DNA of 64,000 nucleotides from Hypericum androsaemum (Eukaryota > Streptophyta > Magnoliopsida > Malpighiales > Hypericaceae). Where the stretch lies: assembly GCA_963995505.1 (NCBI GenBank), contig OZ023186.1, positions 3,782,001 to 3,846,000 on the forward strand, in the 5' to 3' direction. The notes under the pieces were generated by a model. That model saw only the letters and a program-made list of their open reading frames with translations. It ran no database searches and had not been told where the DNA came from. How positions within the stretch are numbered: the stretch's first letter is position 1; the number at the start of each line of letters is the position of its first letter. This document shows positions 23,919 to 34,533 of this stretch, piece by piece. Made by a program: the position numbers and the translations under genes.

Positions 23919-23952
<34 letters not shown>

Positions 23953-24047
23953 AGAAGACGAAGACGAACACGTTGGAGCTTCTTCTCGATTTCCTGGGCG
24001 ACTGCGTCTAGGTAAGCCGAGCTACGAGGATGCGGCTCCTTTTCCAT
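20629..24047 (-). CDS. Conserved plant protein of unknown function, 11 exons
   Basis: Exons in transcription order: 24047-23970, 23666-23582, 23422-23226, 22628-22546, 22015-21970, 21866-21810, 21598-21544, 21461-21361, 21252-21189, 21090-20957 and 20802-20629. All phases fit, giving 357 aa; only the exon 1/2 junction has an alternative. The protein starts MEKEPHPRSSAYLDAVAQEI. It includes LLQELFADVALEVDDRAKD, QLCFYDVLADYYGKVPENG, QMWSQSFASHIFTLLFHKW, LRYSSALVEGATNVFW, FPNAFLVGGPADFFVIELAD, SFTSPGGPMYPTRAVRHAAW and a hydrophobic, Trp-rich end FFRLLYPWYWPSSCWNFI. The tail (about residues 309-345) may touch or cross a membrane. I recognise it as a family conserved in plants but know no established function. 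An AG microsatellite (23921-23949) lies in intron 1 just beyond the exon 1 donor. Confidence 0.85.
23921..23949 (+). repeat. (AG)n microsatellite
   Basis: About 14 perfect AG units, in the first intron of the minus-strand 11-exon gene, about 20 bp beyond the exon 1 donor. Likely length-polymorphic. Confidence 0.9.
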
Positions 24048-26153
24048 TTTATTTTTTACTTTTTCCTCCTTAATTTCTTCCTTTTCCTCTTCCTTCTCAA
24101 AATCCTCGGAAACTAATTAACAAATTAATCATCTTCCTCGTTTCTGTTTCCCCGCGGAACGCCGTAACCCTAGGCTTCCGATCGATCCAAGTGAATAATA
24201 AAGAGAAAAATGGGGAACGGATATTTTGGCCGGAGAAAAACGTTTTAATTAGAGATGCTTGGGTGTTGAATTATATATTCGAATAATTACTAGATCGTAT
24301 AGTTCTTTTAGAACCTATTATCTCTAGTTTTGATGTACATTATCCATATTCCATTTTTTATGATAGACAATTTGCAAAATTTATTGTTCCATCCGTGAAA
24401 AAAAAGTAATGAGAACTTTTTCTAATACATGCATATAATCGTAAGATATTATGAATATGCTTACGAAAATAAAAATTGAATGATTTTTATTCTACAATTT
24501 ATTTGTCTCATTATAATGATGCATGCTTTCCATCATTTGATAGTCAATAAAATCACCTGGGTCCTCTAAAAAAACAAAATCACCTGGGTAATATTTGAAA
24601 TTCCGTGCCAAGTTTCTCTACTTGTTTCTTGTACAAAATATATGGCGCTTATATTAACTTATACTTATATTATTCCTAAAAAATATATTAACTTATATTT
24701 ACCCTCAGTATGTTTCATGGCCCGAAGATATTGATTTTGATATTTGTTAGTTCATTCGAAATTTTATTAATTATTAGATGAATTAATTAATAATTAATAC
24801 AGATTCGAATTTGAATTAATTATTCTAGATTTAGATACTAAATAGTATAAATAAAAAAACTATTATTGTTAAATGCCGATGTGGCGATGCGGGAAAGCAA
24901 CACCGAGAATAAAGAGATTGTTTCCGAGCTCATTTTAACTAAATTTTTATTTCCAAACTTAGTAACCGACACTTGGTAGTAGATATATTCCAATAAACTG
25001 TCGGTCGATTTTTAGTGTTTGCACTTTTTATAGATAACACCGGGTATAATGTTGGTTGGAAAATCAAATCACCATTTTGTGGGGGACACAAGATTATTAT
25101 TGGCTCCGGGAGGATGCCAAAGGCTGTTGTTGATTTTGCACTCAATAATCATAGAGACCTAATAATTGATAATTTAATGCAAATTGGTTTAAGGATTAAC
25201 AAATAAATATCCTGTTTGAAAGCGATCGCATACTGTTAAGGATTTTTGTTAATTTTAAACTATCCACGTGGTTGGTGCATTTAATCCTTGTTTGCTTGTA
25301 ATGGGCATCCAACCCTCCTCAAAAGAGCAATGGATTGAGTACGGAGTGAAAAAATTATTCCGGACAGTTTGGAGTGAAGGGAGGACTGCGCTGGCATGCA
25401 CAGTTATGTAATAATGGTATACACAGTTATGTGATAATGGCATTTTTTTTTGACATCAGAATATCTTGTTTATGATACTGGCGCACATGGTTTTTGTCAT
25501 TTTGATCCCCGTATTTTAGCATTTTTGCAAAAAAGTCCCACTGACATACCCTATTTACAGATACTGTCATGCCCCGGTTACGATACTGGCATGCGCAGTT
25601 ATGTGATAATAGTATTTGTTTTCACCTGTGTTTGCGCGTGACTTTTTTTATTTTGGTCCCCGTATTTTAGTATTTTTACAAAAAAGCCCCCGCGTGTCTT
25701 CATTTCGAACAGTTCGGAATGTGGGCATTCCGTACCCAATCCAACCTCTTCTGTAAAGATAATTGAATTGCTGATGCTTTTTAAAACTCTCATTTATCTT
25801 ACTTTTGACTATGTTGTTTCAGTTGAATATTTACATCAATCTAATATTGTCAGATTCTATTTATGATTAAAAAAAATTCATTTGTAAGATACCTCAAAAA
25901 ATGTTAAGCAACTACCATGGAGGCAATGGATATGATAAATCTTGTCGTGATTACGAAGCAAGGCAAGGGGAAATTAAGTTACCAAAAGAAAGGCAACTTA
26001 AAGGTTGGGAGCCTTTCTCTACTGGAAAATATTTGAGCCATTGAACTTTATCATTAGGGCAGCTTCCAATAATTTAATTTGACCAAGGAATTTGTACAGA
26101 ACAGAAGCCATAACATTTTGAAAGCGAAAGTACAATGCAGGGCAAGCGATAGC
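24048..26153. other. Intergenic DNA with a diverged local duplication
   Basis: About 24050-24200 is the CT-rich upstream region of the minus-strand gene. The rest is AT-rich. A diverged duplication lies at about 25391-25540 and 25586-25700: both parts share CTGGCATGCNCAGTTATGT, GATCCCCGTATTTTAG or GGTCCCCGTATTTTAG, and a TTTTTNCAAAAAAG segment. No gene is visible; the frame at 25015-25206 is unrecognised. Confidence 0.4.
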
Positions 26154-26701
26154 TCACCAACCCATCAAAGTTCTTCTAACTCTATCAACAATCTGAGTTC
26201 TAGCTACCTTGCTTGAGAACTGATACCTGGTATTTTCCTCCAGGAGAAATCTGTACACCTCCCACTCACGGTCGGATGTTGAATGTCTTGCTGTCAGAGG
26301 AATAAGAATCGTCAGGCGTGATGATCCGTTCCCAGCATTACTGATAATGAAAGGCAACACAACCAGGCATGGTTTTGTGAAAACTGATTGAGTTCAACAA
26401 TAGTGTCATTGATGAAAGATAAGTGTACCGAGAATATGCAAATCCCGAGTGCTTTTAGAGCAAGGGCCACGTCGTAGAAAACCAGCGGTCTTTCCTTTCC
26501 CGATAGCTCAACTGGATTAGCCACCAAAAGCTCAGTATCCGGCCCTCGGTTAGCGATGATCACACATAAGGGATGCAACATTTCACCCTTCAAACGAAAG
26601 CATAAAGCAGTTTGCTTCTCGGGATCAACAATCTTCTTCCCATATCCTTCTGCTGAATAGATAGGTCCAAATCACGATACCCCTTTGTACTTGGTGAGAA
26701 T

Positions 26702-29700
26702 TGTTGGATAAAATTGGAAATTTTAGTAGAAAACATGAACGGAATTTTGATCTGAGTCGTGTCAAGGGACACTGTACTTAGGACTATTTCACCCGTAGGT
26801 GTAGACCCCAGCATTAAACAGATCCTTCCGAGTGTAGAAACTCAGGTGTCAAGAACTAACAAGAATTTAGTAACTATAGAGCATAACCCGGGAAAGGTAA
26901 GCCAAAGAACTTGTTTTTAATCTCATGCCAATCAAGGCTTTTTATAGTGAGGGAGTTGTTTAAAACATAAAAATTAAATCATTTTATTTTAATTAAAAAT
27001 TCCAGCCGAGAGAAATTCTCTCAAGCTCTCAACCACTTTGGAGAGAATTTCTCAACCCCTTAATCGTGGAGGGACTTCCTCAACAACCCATCCACTTAAT
27101 CTCACAATTTTAGCAATAGGTCAGTTGACTCCATAACTCTCTCCAAATAATAACTTATTTTGTATTTAAATAAAACTTTTGAAATAATATAATTTTCCAA
27201 CAATCCCCCACTTATTTCAAAAGTTTAGAAACTTTTCTTCCTTCCCAAATTAATCCCTTGGATGTAAGTGCTTCGGATCTGGTGTCTCGCAGACTATGAA
27301 CCAGTCCTTAGACGTATAGGGAAAGCATACAGTGTCATGATGAAGTTATTGAACTTCTATGAATCATGAAGACTATGGTGTATACCTGAACCCTATAAAT
27401 CACACTTCACCCCTGCTATTCTTGTCGTTGTCGCTGTTTTGCGCTTTTTGGCCCTGCGCACGGCTGGTTGTTCATGAGTGCTTTAGAGATTAAGCCAAAA
27501 TCTCATGCAAGCGGCCCACTCGACACCCATATAGGTGACCTCATCAAGTGTATATTGCACTTTATACACCACCCTCAAGGGCTATGAGAATCATTAAAAG
27601 CTTTAATGCTTAACCTCTACAGTGCAATCTAGCACTTTCACATACACCATAGGAAGAGACTAATTAGTGCTAGTGGGATTAACTCGTGACTTGTTGTTTA
27701 CCCATATGAACCTCCTTCATGGGATCTCCAATCACAGAGGTTGGGTTGCCATCACCGTTAATCTAACAATTGGCTTAAGTCTCATCCCCTCGATGTTTCA
27801 TTTGTGACCCTTCAGAAGGATTCTGTCATAGGATTGGCCAAATCTACTATGACTTCACAAATTCAATGAAATATTTCATCTCATAGTAGTACTACTTAAA
27901 TCATATTATTAGTTAATCGAATATATCGATTTTACCATTGAAAGCTTATATTTTAGCTATGGCTATTACCATTCGGTAATCTCAATACATCGACATTTAA
28001 AATGTCAGTTTCTAATCATTGGTATATCTCATCTCATCTGAATATAAAATTCAATCAACATCATTGTATTTTTCAATACAATGGATACTCACAATACTCG
28101 ATACCATAATACATGATATCTCTCTAATATTTTATTACCTCAGCTCATCTCAGTATACAATATTGAGGTTATGAGTATATATACTCAATCTTCAATTTCT
28201 CAAAATATAAATAATCATCACGTGGCTCTCTAATTTTCATAGAGTCCGTCAAAATTACGGTCATCACGTGGAATTCACCTCAAAATATTAAACCAATTAT
28301 ATTGCCAATAACGAATATATTTAGCCCCCACTATTTCTAGTGATCGACTAAAAGCCAAAAATTCTCAAATAAAATTTTTAGTAAAGCGAATCATTTAACC
28401 ATGTAAATCACCAATAAAACTACATACATTTTCTTTTTCTCTCAATATACATGCTATAATTCCACATTGCGAGTAAAATAAACTAAAATCACTTCTTAAA
28501 AATCCAACACAACTACGCAACAATTCTATAATACCCAAGAACCCACACAAAAGGAAACAGAAGCCAAAAATAAAATAAAAGTTTCTTCAAATTCAAACAG
28601 AAACCATCACATAAATCTCATTGCTTCACTTGGGAGCCATTGGCTCAAGCGGTTCAACACATAAAACCTCATTAACCCTGAGATTCATTTCCCATGCTAG
28701 TATATGTCAACGACTTACGCTCAACATGTAGATAGATGGCAAATTGCCCTCCCATTCATATCAAAATCATGCCATTGTTTTAATAAAGTATATTATTATG
28801 CACATGGCTCAACAAGGAAGTAGATACCATACCACATAGCTCGGGTGACGTAACGTCTTGACAAGTGAAACTATGGTGGGCTTCCTTGTGCTCACCCAAC
28901 CACCATGTTCCGGCACTCTAAAAAGAATGCAACCGCAACTTTGGGCAGCTCGAATTAGCGAATCGGGCACGAGATCCTAGCTCTCCGCCATACCATGATG
29001 CACCTCCCGGACCGGCCTACCATCATCTCGGCCTCTGTCTCTGCCCCGGCTTACCCGCTGTGGAGACCCACCGGCGTGGCGGCCAACATCTGCCATGCGT
29101 TGTCGCCTTTGTTTAGCAAGTCTGGAACTACCGTCGACCCACTTTGGTAGACCACCTGCACAGGGTTTGGGGACCAGAGCTGCCATTGATGCTCTATTGA
29201 TTCTTTGTTTCTGTTGATAGCTCTCTGGAATTAGGGTTATGTGGGGTGACGAAACCTGCTTTATAGTCTCCTCACTTTCACGAAACCTGCACATACTCAA
29301 CAAAACAAACAAACACTCCACGAAACCAGCTTCAACTAATACAAACAGTTATAACCTCCAAGTACTTTGGAAGTGCACCTCCTTGTGTAAGTCGTCAGAC
29401 CATTTGCCTGGCTCTATAAGATTTTGAAAAGGCATTATCCATTGATCACCTTTTCACGTTGTTCACATTAACCAAAGCCATTAGTTCGTAGAGCAGACAC
29501 AAAAACCAACCCATTGCTATCCTTTAATCTTTATTTCAAATCCTCTCCTTGGACAGTTTCTCTTGTATTAGGAGCACAAATTAATAACACTACCATTAAA
29601 AAAAAGTTACAAACACGTGTGATCAAACTCGTAGAATCTCAAGTTCTTATTAATTTCTTCTTATAAATAGTATATCTATTTCCTTCTAACCCTTCTTTAT

Positions 29701-31262
29701 ATCTGTTCCGCTTTTGTCGTTCTCCTCCCTCATCGGTTCCCTCAACCAATGAAGTTCGAGTAGCCGGAAAAAGAGAGAGCACTCAAAACACAGAAGATCA
29801 TGAACTATATAAAGCAACGACCATTTAATTCCCCCTGATTATGTCATACACTTATCTCTTCATAATTTATAGTTACGACAAAACATTGACAAACCATATA
29901 AAGGAGTTCGAAATATATTAACAGACCATATATCACCAATATATGAACACAGTGTTACCTTTGAACCATAGTTTGATATATAACAAATCTCATACGACAT
30001 AAAGTAAATAATGCATGGCATAATGTTGTATGTCACCTCAAAAAAAAAATTTGGCCTCAATTAATTACTTGCCATTGACATATATAGATATTCAATTTGA
30101 CTAAGAAGAAGATCGCGTTCTGTACCATTCAACCCACAATGAATGAAGCCCCCATGATAGTTATTAGATTTGTAAAATAATTTACACACATATTAGGAAA
30201 ATTCACAAAGATTCCCCGAGGTCTAGTGAGCCCAACTGATTCACGAAAGTTCTTGATGAGATTTTAACACTATCATTACTACGCACAGACCAAGAGAACT
30301 TTATGAACCTAAAAGAAACAATTCTCTGAAACCAACCTCTCATTGTATTTATATCCCTGAGATGCTAAAAAAAAACTCACAACTAGAACTTTAAAAACAC
30401 AAGCTTTGCTTTTATTTCCTGTCTCCACCACTGAATCCACTTTTAAGCATTTTGGCTTTGAAAAATTGAGTCCGGTCAGAAATTATCACCTTAAAAAAAA
30501 TTTAGTCTAACTCGATAGCAATATCAAAACTATATATGTACCTCAATGGAGAGCGGGACAACGCCAGTGTTGACAACCACAACCTTTTTGACCCCCCACA
30601 GCCTCCACAGCAGTGGACCACACGATCACCTCCGCTACCACCTCCTTGTCCATCCTCTCGAAGTCGTACGCGTTGATCACCTTATTGAATTGCCAGGCTG
30701 AACGGCTCATCATCTTCATCCTATAATTTTTGGTAAACTAAAATTTCCAACACCAACTAGTCCTAAGATTGCTGGATAAAATTGGAAATTTTAGTAGAAA
30801 ACATGAACGGAATTTTGATCTGAGTCGTGTCAAGGGACACTGTACTTAGGACTATTTCACCCGTAGGTGTAGACCCCCAGGATCCTTCCGAGTGTAGAAA
30901 CTTGGGTGTCAAGAACTAACAAGAATTTAGTAACTGTAGAGCATAATCCGGAAAAGGTAAGCCAAAGAACTTGTTTTTAATCTCATGCCAATCAAGGCTT
31001 TTTATAATGAGGGAGTTGTTTAAAACATAAAAATTATTTTATTTTATTTTAATTAAAAATTCCAGCCGAGAGAAATTCTCTCAAGCTCTCAACCACTTTG
31101 GAGAGAATTTCTCAACCCCTTAATCGTGGAGGGACTTCCTCAACAACCCATCCACTTAATCCCACAATTTTAGCAATAGGTTAGTTGACTCCATAACTCT
31201 CTCCAAATAATAATTTATTTTATTTTTAAATAAAACTTTTGAAATAATATAATTTTCCAACA
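26702..31262 (-). mobile_element. 4.6-kb LTR retrotransposon without pol (LARD-like)
   Basis: LTRs lie at 26702-27202 and 30770-31262. In element direction each begins TGTTGGAAAATTATATTATT and ends TTTTATCCAACA or TTTTATCCAGCA. The polypurine tract AAGTGGGGGAT abuts the 26702-27202 copy, so the element runs on the minus strand. The TSD AGAAT is perfect (26697-26701 and 31263-31267). The 3.57-kb interior shows no gag, RT or integrase. It holds non-coding blocks plus two coding-like pieces (28977-29321 and 30540-30715). The element needs proteins from elsewhere. It interrupts the ACR-like pseudogene inside an exon. Confidence 0.88.
30540..30715 (-). pseudogene. Exon-like segment inside the LTR element, unidentified
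   Basis: The reverse complement reads open: MKMMSRSAWQFNKVINAYDF, ERMDKEVVAEVIVWSTAVEA and then VGGQKG. Just past a shift it reads VVVVNTGVVPLSIE-like residues and ends CATTGAG followed by a good donor GTACAT. It is GC-richer than its surroundings. It may be a host exon captured by the retroelement. I do not recognise the parent protein. Confidence 0.4.
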
Positions 31263-32064
31263 AGAATCGACCAAATGAAGATGGGGGATGTAGATGTGCC
31301 CCGAGTGCACTGATATTCAGGGGCCGCCAACTGAAGTTCGCAACTACACGAATGATCTAGAACGGCATGCATCCATTGGCATGTTTCCTCCTGTCGACTT
31401 TTCGTGTGCAGCAGGTCCCTGAACGAAGATTGAGCAGTATCACAAAAGTATATACGAAAATAATGCTCTGAGCTAAGGTCACCACCAACTCTATAGCTGA
31501 CATAAGACAACTTGATAAGACACATAACCGACTGGTGGATTCATAGTGTTCAGCTTTAAAAAGGTAGAACCATGAGTTTTGACATAGTTATGTTGATTTA
31601 CCAACAGAAGAAGGCCAAAATATTGCGTAAAGCGTAATTAGAAAAATAACCTTGTAGAGGGAGAAATAAACATCGACTTAATATTTGGAACAGAACAAGA
31701 GTTAAAGTTTACCTCATGCAGAACTAAGACATCCAGCTAAGAGTGCATAGGTTTCCAAGAAGCAGAAGAATTGCGTAGGACTCACTAATTTGCTTCTATG
31801 TACATTAAGTTGTTTTGAAGATATGATAAGAAGGACTTTTGAAAAATATAACTCCCAAGCTTTCGATAAAGAGAAGAAAAACACGCCAAACGGAAAAACG
31901 AGAAGAGCAAGGCCAATGCCTAAGCCATCTCCCCGCCCTTTCCAAATGGCGATCGAACTAGCTGAGAAGACTGGATTGTTAGCAGACAGCCCTTCCATTT
32001 TCTCAACCCGACGCCTTCTTCGCGAGCCAAACTTTGAGACTCGCCTCTCTCACAGTCTCGGCAT

Positions 32065-32230
32065 TAACCGCTAGCCCCGGTGGTTAATTCTGTATCCCTT
32101 TAACTAGACATCCGAAGCTCGACTCCCGCGCACAATTCATCACCTCATTTAACCTCCCCTTCGGATGGTGACCATGTACTCCCCCCTCATCCACACTACA
32201 ATGAGTTGCTAGACTAACCTATACACGTTG
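32065..32230 (+). mobile_element. Possible tRNA-related SINE
   Basis: An A-box-like TAGCCCCGGTGGTTAATTC is followed about 40 bases later by a B-box-like AAGCTCGACTCCCGC. The region lacks a full tRNA fold. No TSD was identified. It lies in intron-like DNA of the ACR pseudogene. Confidence 0.4.
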
Positions 32231-32829
32231 TTAACAACCTCTACACACTTACATTTCTAATCCATTTCATCTCCTACCCATCGAGCTACCCCTTCAAAGT
32301 ATCAGCAGCAAAACTAACAGAAGAATCTTCCATTAGTTACAAGAATTATCACCCCGACCGAGGTCGAGGTTTAATTTCTGCGGGTGAAATTTGGTGCAAC
32401 AATGGACACGGGATCAACTTGTTCTGATAACTTGTGAGAATCTTTATATATAACCAAAAAACGTAGAGCAATGTGAAATTATCACGGTCAAATAAATGAC
32501 TAATTAATTACCTGATATGCCGACACGTAATCTCCAATTTAACTCAACAAATTATGCTTAAAATAAACGTTACCGGTCTTTTGCTACTTCAACTAACTTC
32601 GAGAATAGATTAGTGTAACAAAGATATATATATACCTCCTTTGGTGATGTAGAGACCGAAGTCGAGGATAATTCTAAAGATGTCGCAGGCGAGGCCGGTC
32701 TGGTCGGGGCAATTCACGGTGACGGGTCACCGGGCTTCTTCCCCTTCTGGATCAACACGGCGTCGTCACTTGGCACCCCATTCGCCCCGGAGGTCCTCCG
32801 GGTTCAGGTCAGGCCCCTCGGTTTCCTCC

Positions 32830-33787
32830 CTCTCCCTCCCTCCCTAGTAACGGAATCTTTTTTTCCTTCCTAGATTGCCTTTTACCAAGATGCGTTGGGG
32901 AGGGTTTTTTTTTGTTGTTGGTGGATGGATTTGTTTTCTAATTCTAACTCCTTAATTTAAAGAACAAAATCCATTCTCTATACAAGAAAGAAAATTTAAT
33001 TATGTATCTCGAAATTTTTGAGATTGATTATGTATTTAATTGTCTTTTTACTACTATAGCAATTTTTAATTATCGATTAGATTGACTAATCTAAATTTAA
33101 GTTAAGTATGACATTTGAATATTAACAATTTCCAACAAATATTAACAGTGCTACCGATCTAATAGCTCAAACAACATGTCTTAATTAAACTAGAATAACT
33201 TATTAATCAATTCATTTAAGTGGTTGTATGTAATTAAATTACTTATTAATGACTTAATTAGTTTTCTCTTTATTCAAGTCCTATTTAAAGATGGCTCTTT
33301 GAAAAATATTTTTATGTTTGATAGACTTAAATAGAAATACCACTTTTACAAATTTAGATAAGTTATTTCAATTCCCTCCAATTTCGATGGATGCTGTCGC
33401 AGAATGGAGGCTGCCACGTGGCACCACGGAGATGGTTGGTCCCGCTGTGTGGCAGATAAAAAAGAGCCGTCACCGTTACTATATATTGCCTACTTGTCTA
33501 CTTTCCCCGAAAATGCTACCCTCACCTTCCTCGAGAAATTTTCCGGGACAGTTTTTATACAAATATGGAGGTTCAAAAGGGAACAAACTCTTCCATCCGA
33601 GTATGAATGTCACGTTTTACACGAGGGAATATAATTTTATTTATCGATAATTTATGGTAGTAAGATTTAAATTCAAAAAAAAATTTATTCAGTTGAAGGT
33701 TCTTTATTATTATGATCAACTTTTGTTTGATGGCTGAGTGTGAATATTACATTGTATATAGAATATTTATGATTTCGTTTAATACAA
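32830..33787. other. Former upstream region of the ACR-like pseudogene
   Basis: Mostly AT-rich. A palindromic GCCACGTGGC (G-box) lies at 33414-33423, with a TATATATTG at about 33480. This could be an old promoter or another relic. The frames at 33318-33650 have no recognisable motif. Confidence 0.35.
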
Positions 33788-33796
33788 TAAATTAAA

Positions 33797-33919
33797 GAGA
33801 AAAGTCTACTTTAGTACCCTGTGGTATACCATAAAATCACTTTAGTACCATGTGGTAAAAAATTGACCAATCGAGTCATATTTTTTGTAATTAACATCAA
33901 AAAGGTCCACGGGCAGGTT
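33797..33919 (+). repeat. Left TIR of the MULE
   Basis: Inverted match to 38858-38980 over about 123 bp with scattered mismatches. It shares its outer roughly 80 bp with the MITE at 42135-42342. Confidence 0.9.
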
Positions 33920-34533
33920 TTCGGACCCTGCCCGTCCACATAGACATGCCACGTAGTTCCCTCTTTCCTAGTGTCATGCCACCTCACCTTCGACTAACAT
34001 ACGTGGTTAGTTGTATGGTAAATTATCCAAATAGTTCTGAATATTTAATAATTTTAAAAACCGTTCCCCGAATCCTAATTCCCACCCCTCTTTTTCCCCC
34101 CCTTTTCTGACTTCCTCCCTTCCCCCTTTTCTTCCCCTTCCCCGACTCTCTCCCTTCCCTTCCCCGACTCTCCCGTCCCTTTCCCGACTCTCTTTCTTCC
34201 CTTTCCCGACTCTCCCTTCCCTTCCCCGACCCACGACACAAGAATCACAGAGCTGCGCTCCTTCTCCCACTGAGACCCACCCGCTACCCTTAATGAAACC
34301 CTAAAACCCACAGACCCAGGTGCATTGCATGTTGAGTTTTTTCGAAGATTTTGCATGTTTTGTCTTTAAACCTTTACTGTGCTTGCTTTGCATGTGGTAT
34401 TTTTTGAAGATTTAACTCTGCGCCTTAAAGCCCTAACAATTTTTGTTCCGCATTTTGGATTTCTTGCAAATTTTTCTTATTTTGCCTTCAAACCCTTACT
34501 GTCCTTGTTGTGTTTGTTGTTTCGGCAGGTGTT

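Larger units (their letters stand above)
26154..32790 (-). pseudogene. ACT-domain-repeat (ACR9/ACR10-like) pseudogene
   Basis: Pieces in order on the minus strand. About 32790-32633: DDAVLIQKGKKPGDP, then VTVNCPDQTGLACDIFRIIL and DFGLYITKG, the first ACT domain, with two frameshifts. About 31418-31268: DLLHTKSRQEETCQWMHAVL. Below the inserted LTR element: FSPSTKGYRDLDL, a frameshift, then KKIVDPEKQ, LKGEMLHPLCVIIANRGPD, ELLVANPVELSGKERP and VFYDVALALKALGICIFS. Last exon 26289-26154: RHSTSDREWEVYRFLL through RRTLMGW and stop. ACR9/10 proteins carry several ACT domains and may act as amino-acid sensors. Here at least two frameshifts, apparent loss of middle exons and a 4.6-kb insertion inside an exon make it non-functional. 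Confidence 0.8.

Noticed and set aside
31790..32074. 94-codon + strand frame
   Set aside because: It lies in intron-like DNA of the minus-strand ACR pseudogene and has no recognisable motif.
32065..32140. tRNA gene candidate
   Set aside because: A- and B-box-like strings are present but acceptor and anticodon stems do not pair; listed instead as a possible SINE.
34007..34356. Gly/Arg/Lys-rich minus-strand frames
   Set aside because: They arise from the CT-rich 5' leader inside the MULE; repetitive composition and no start context.
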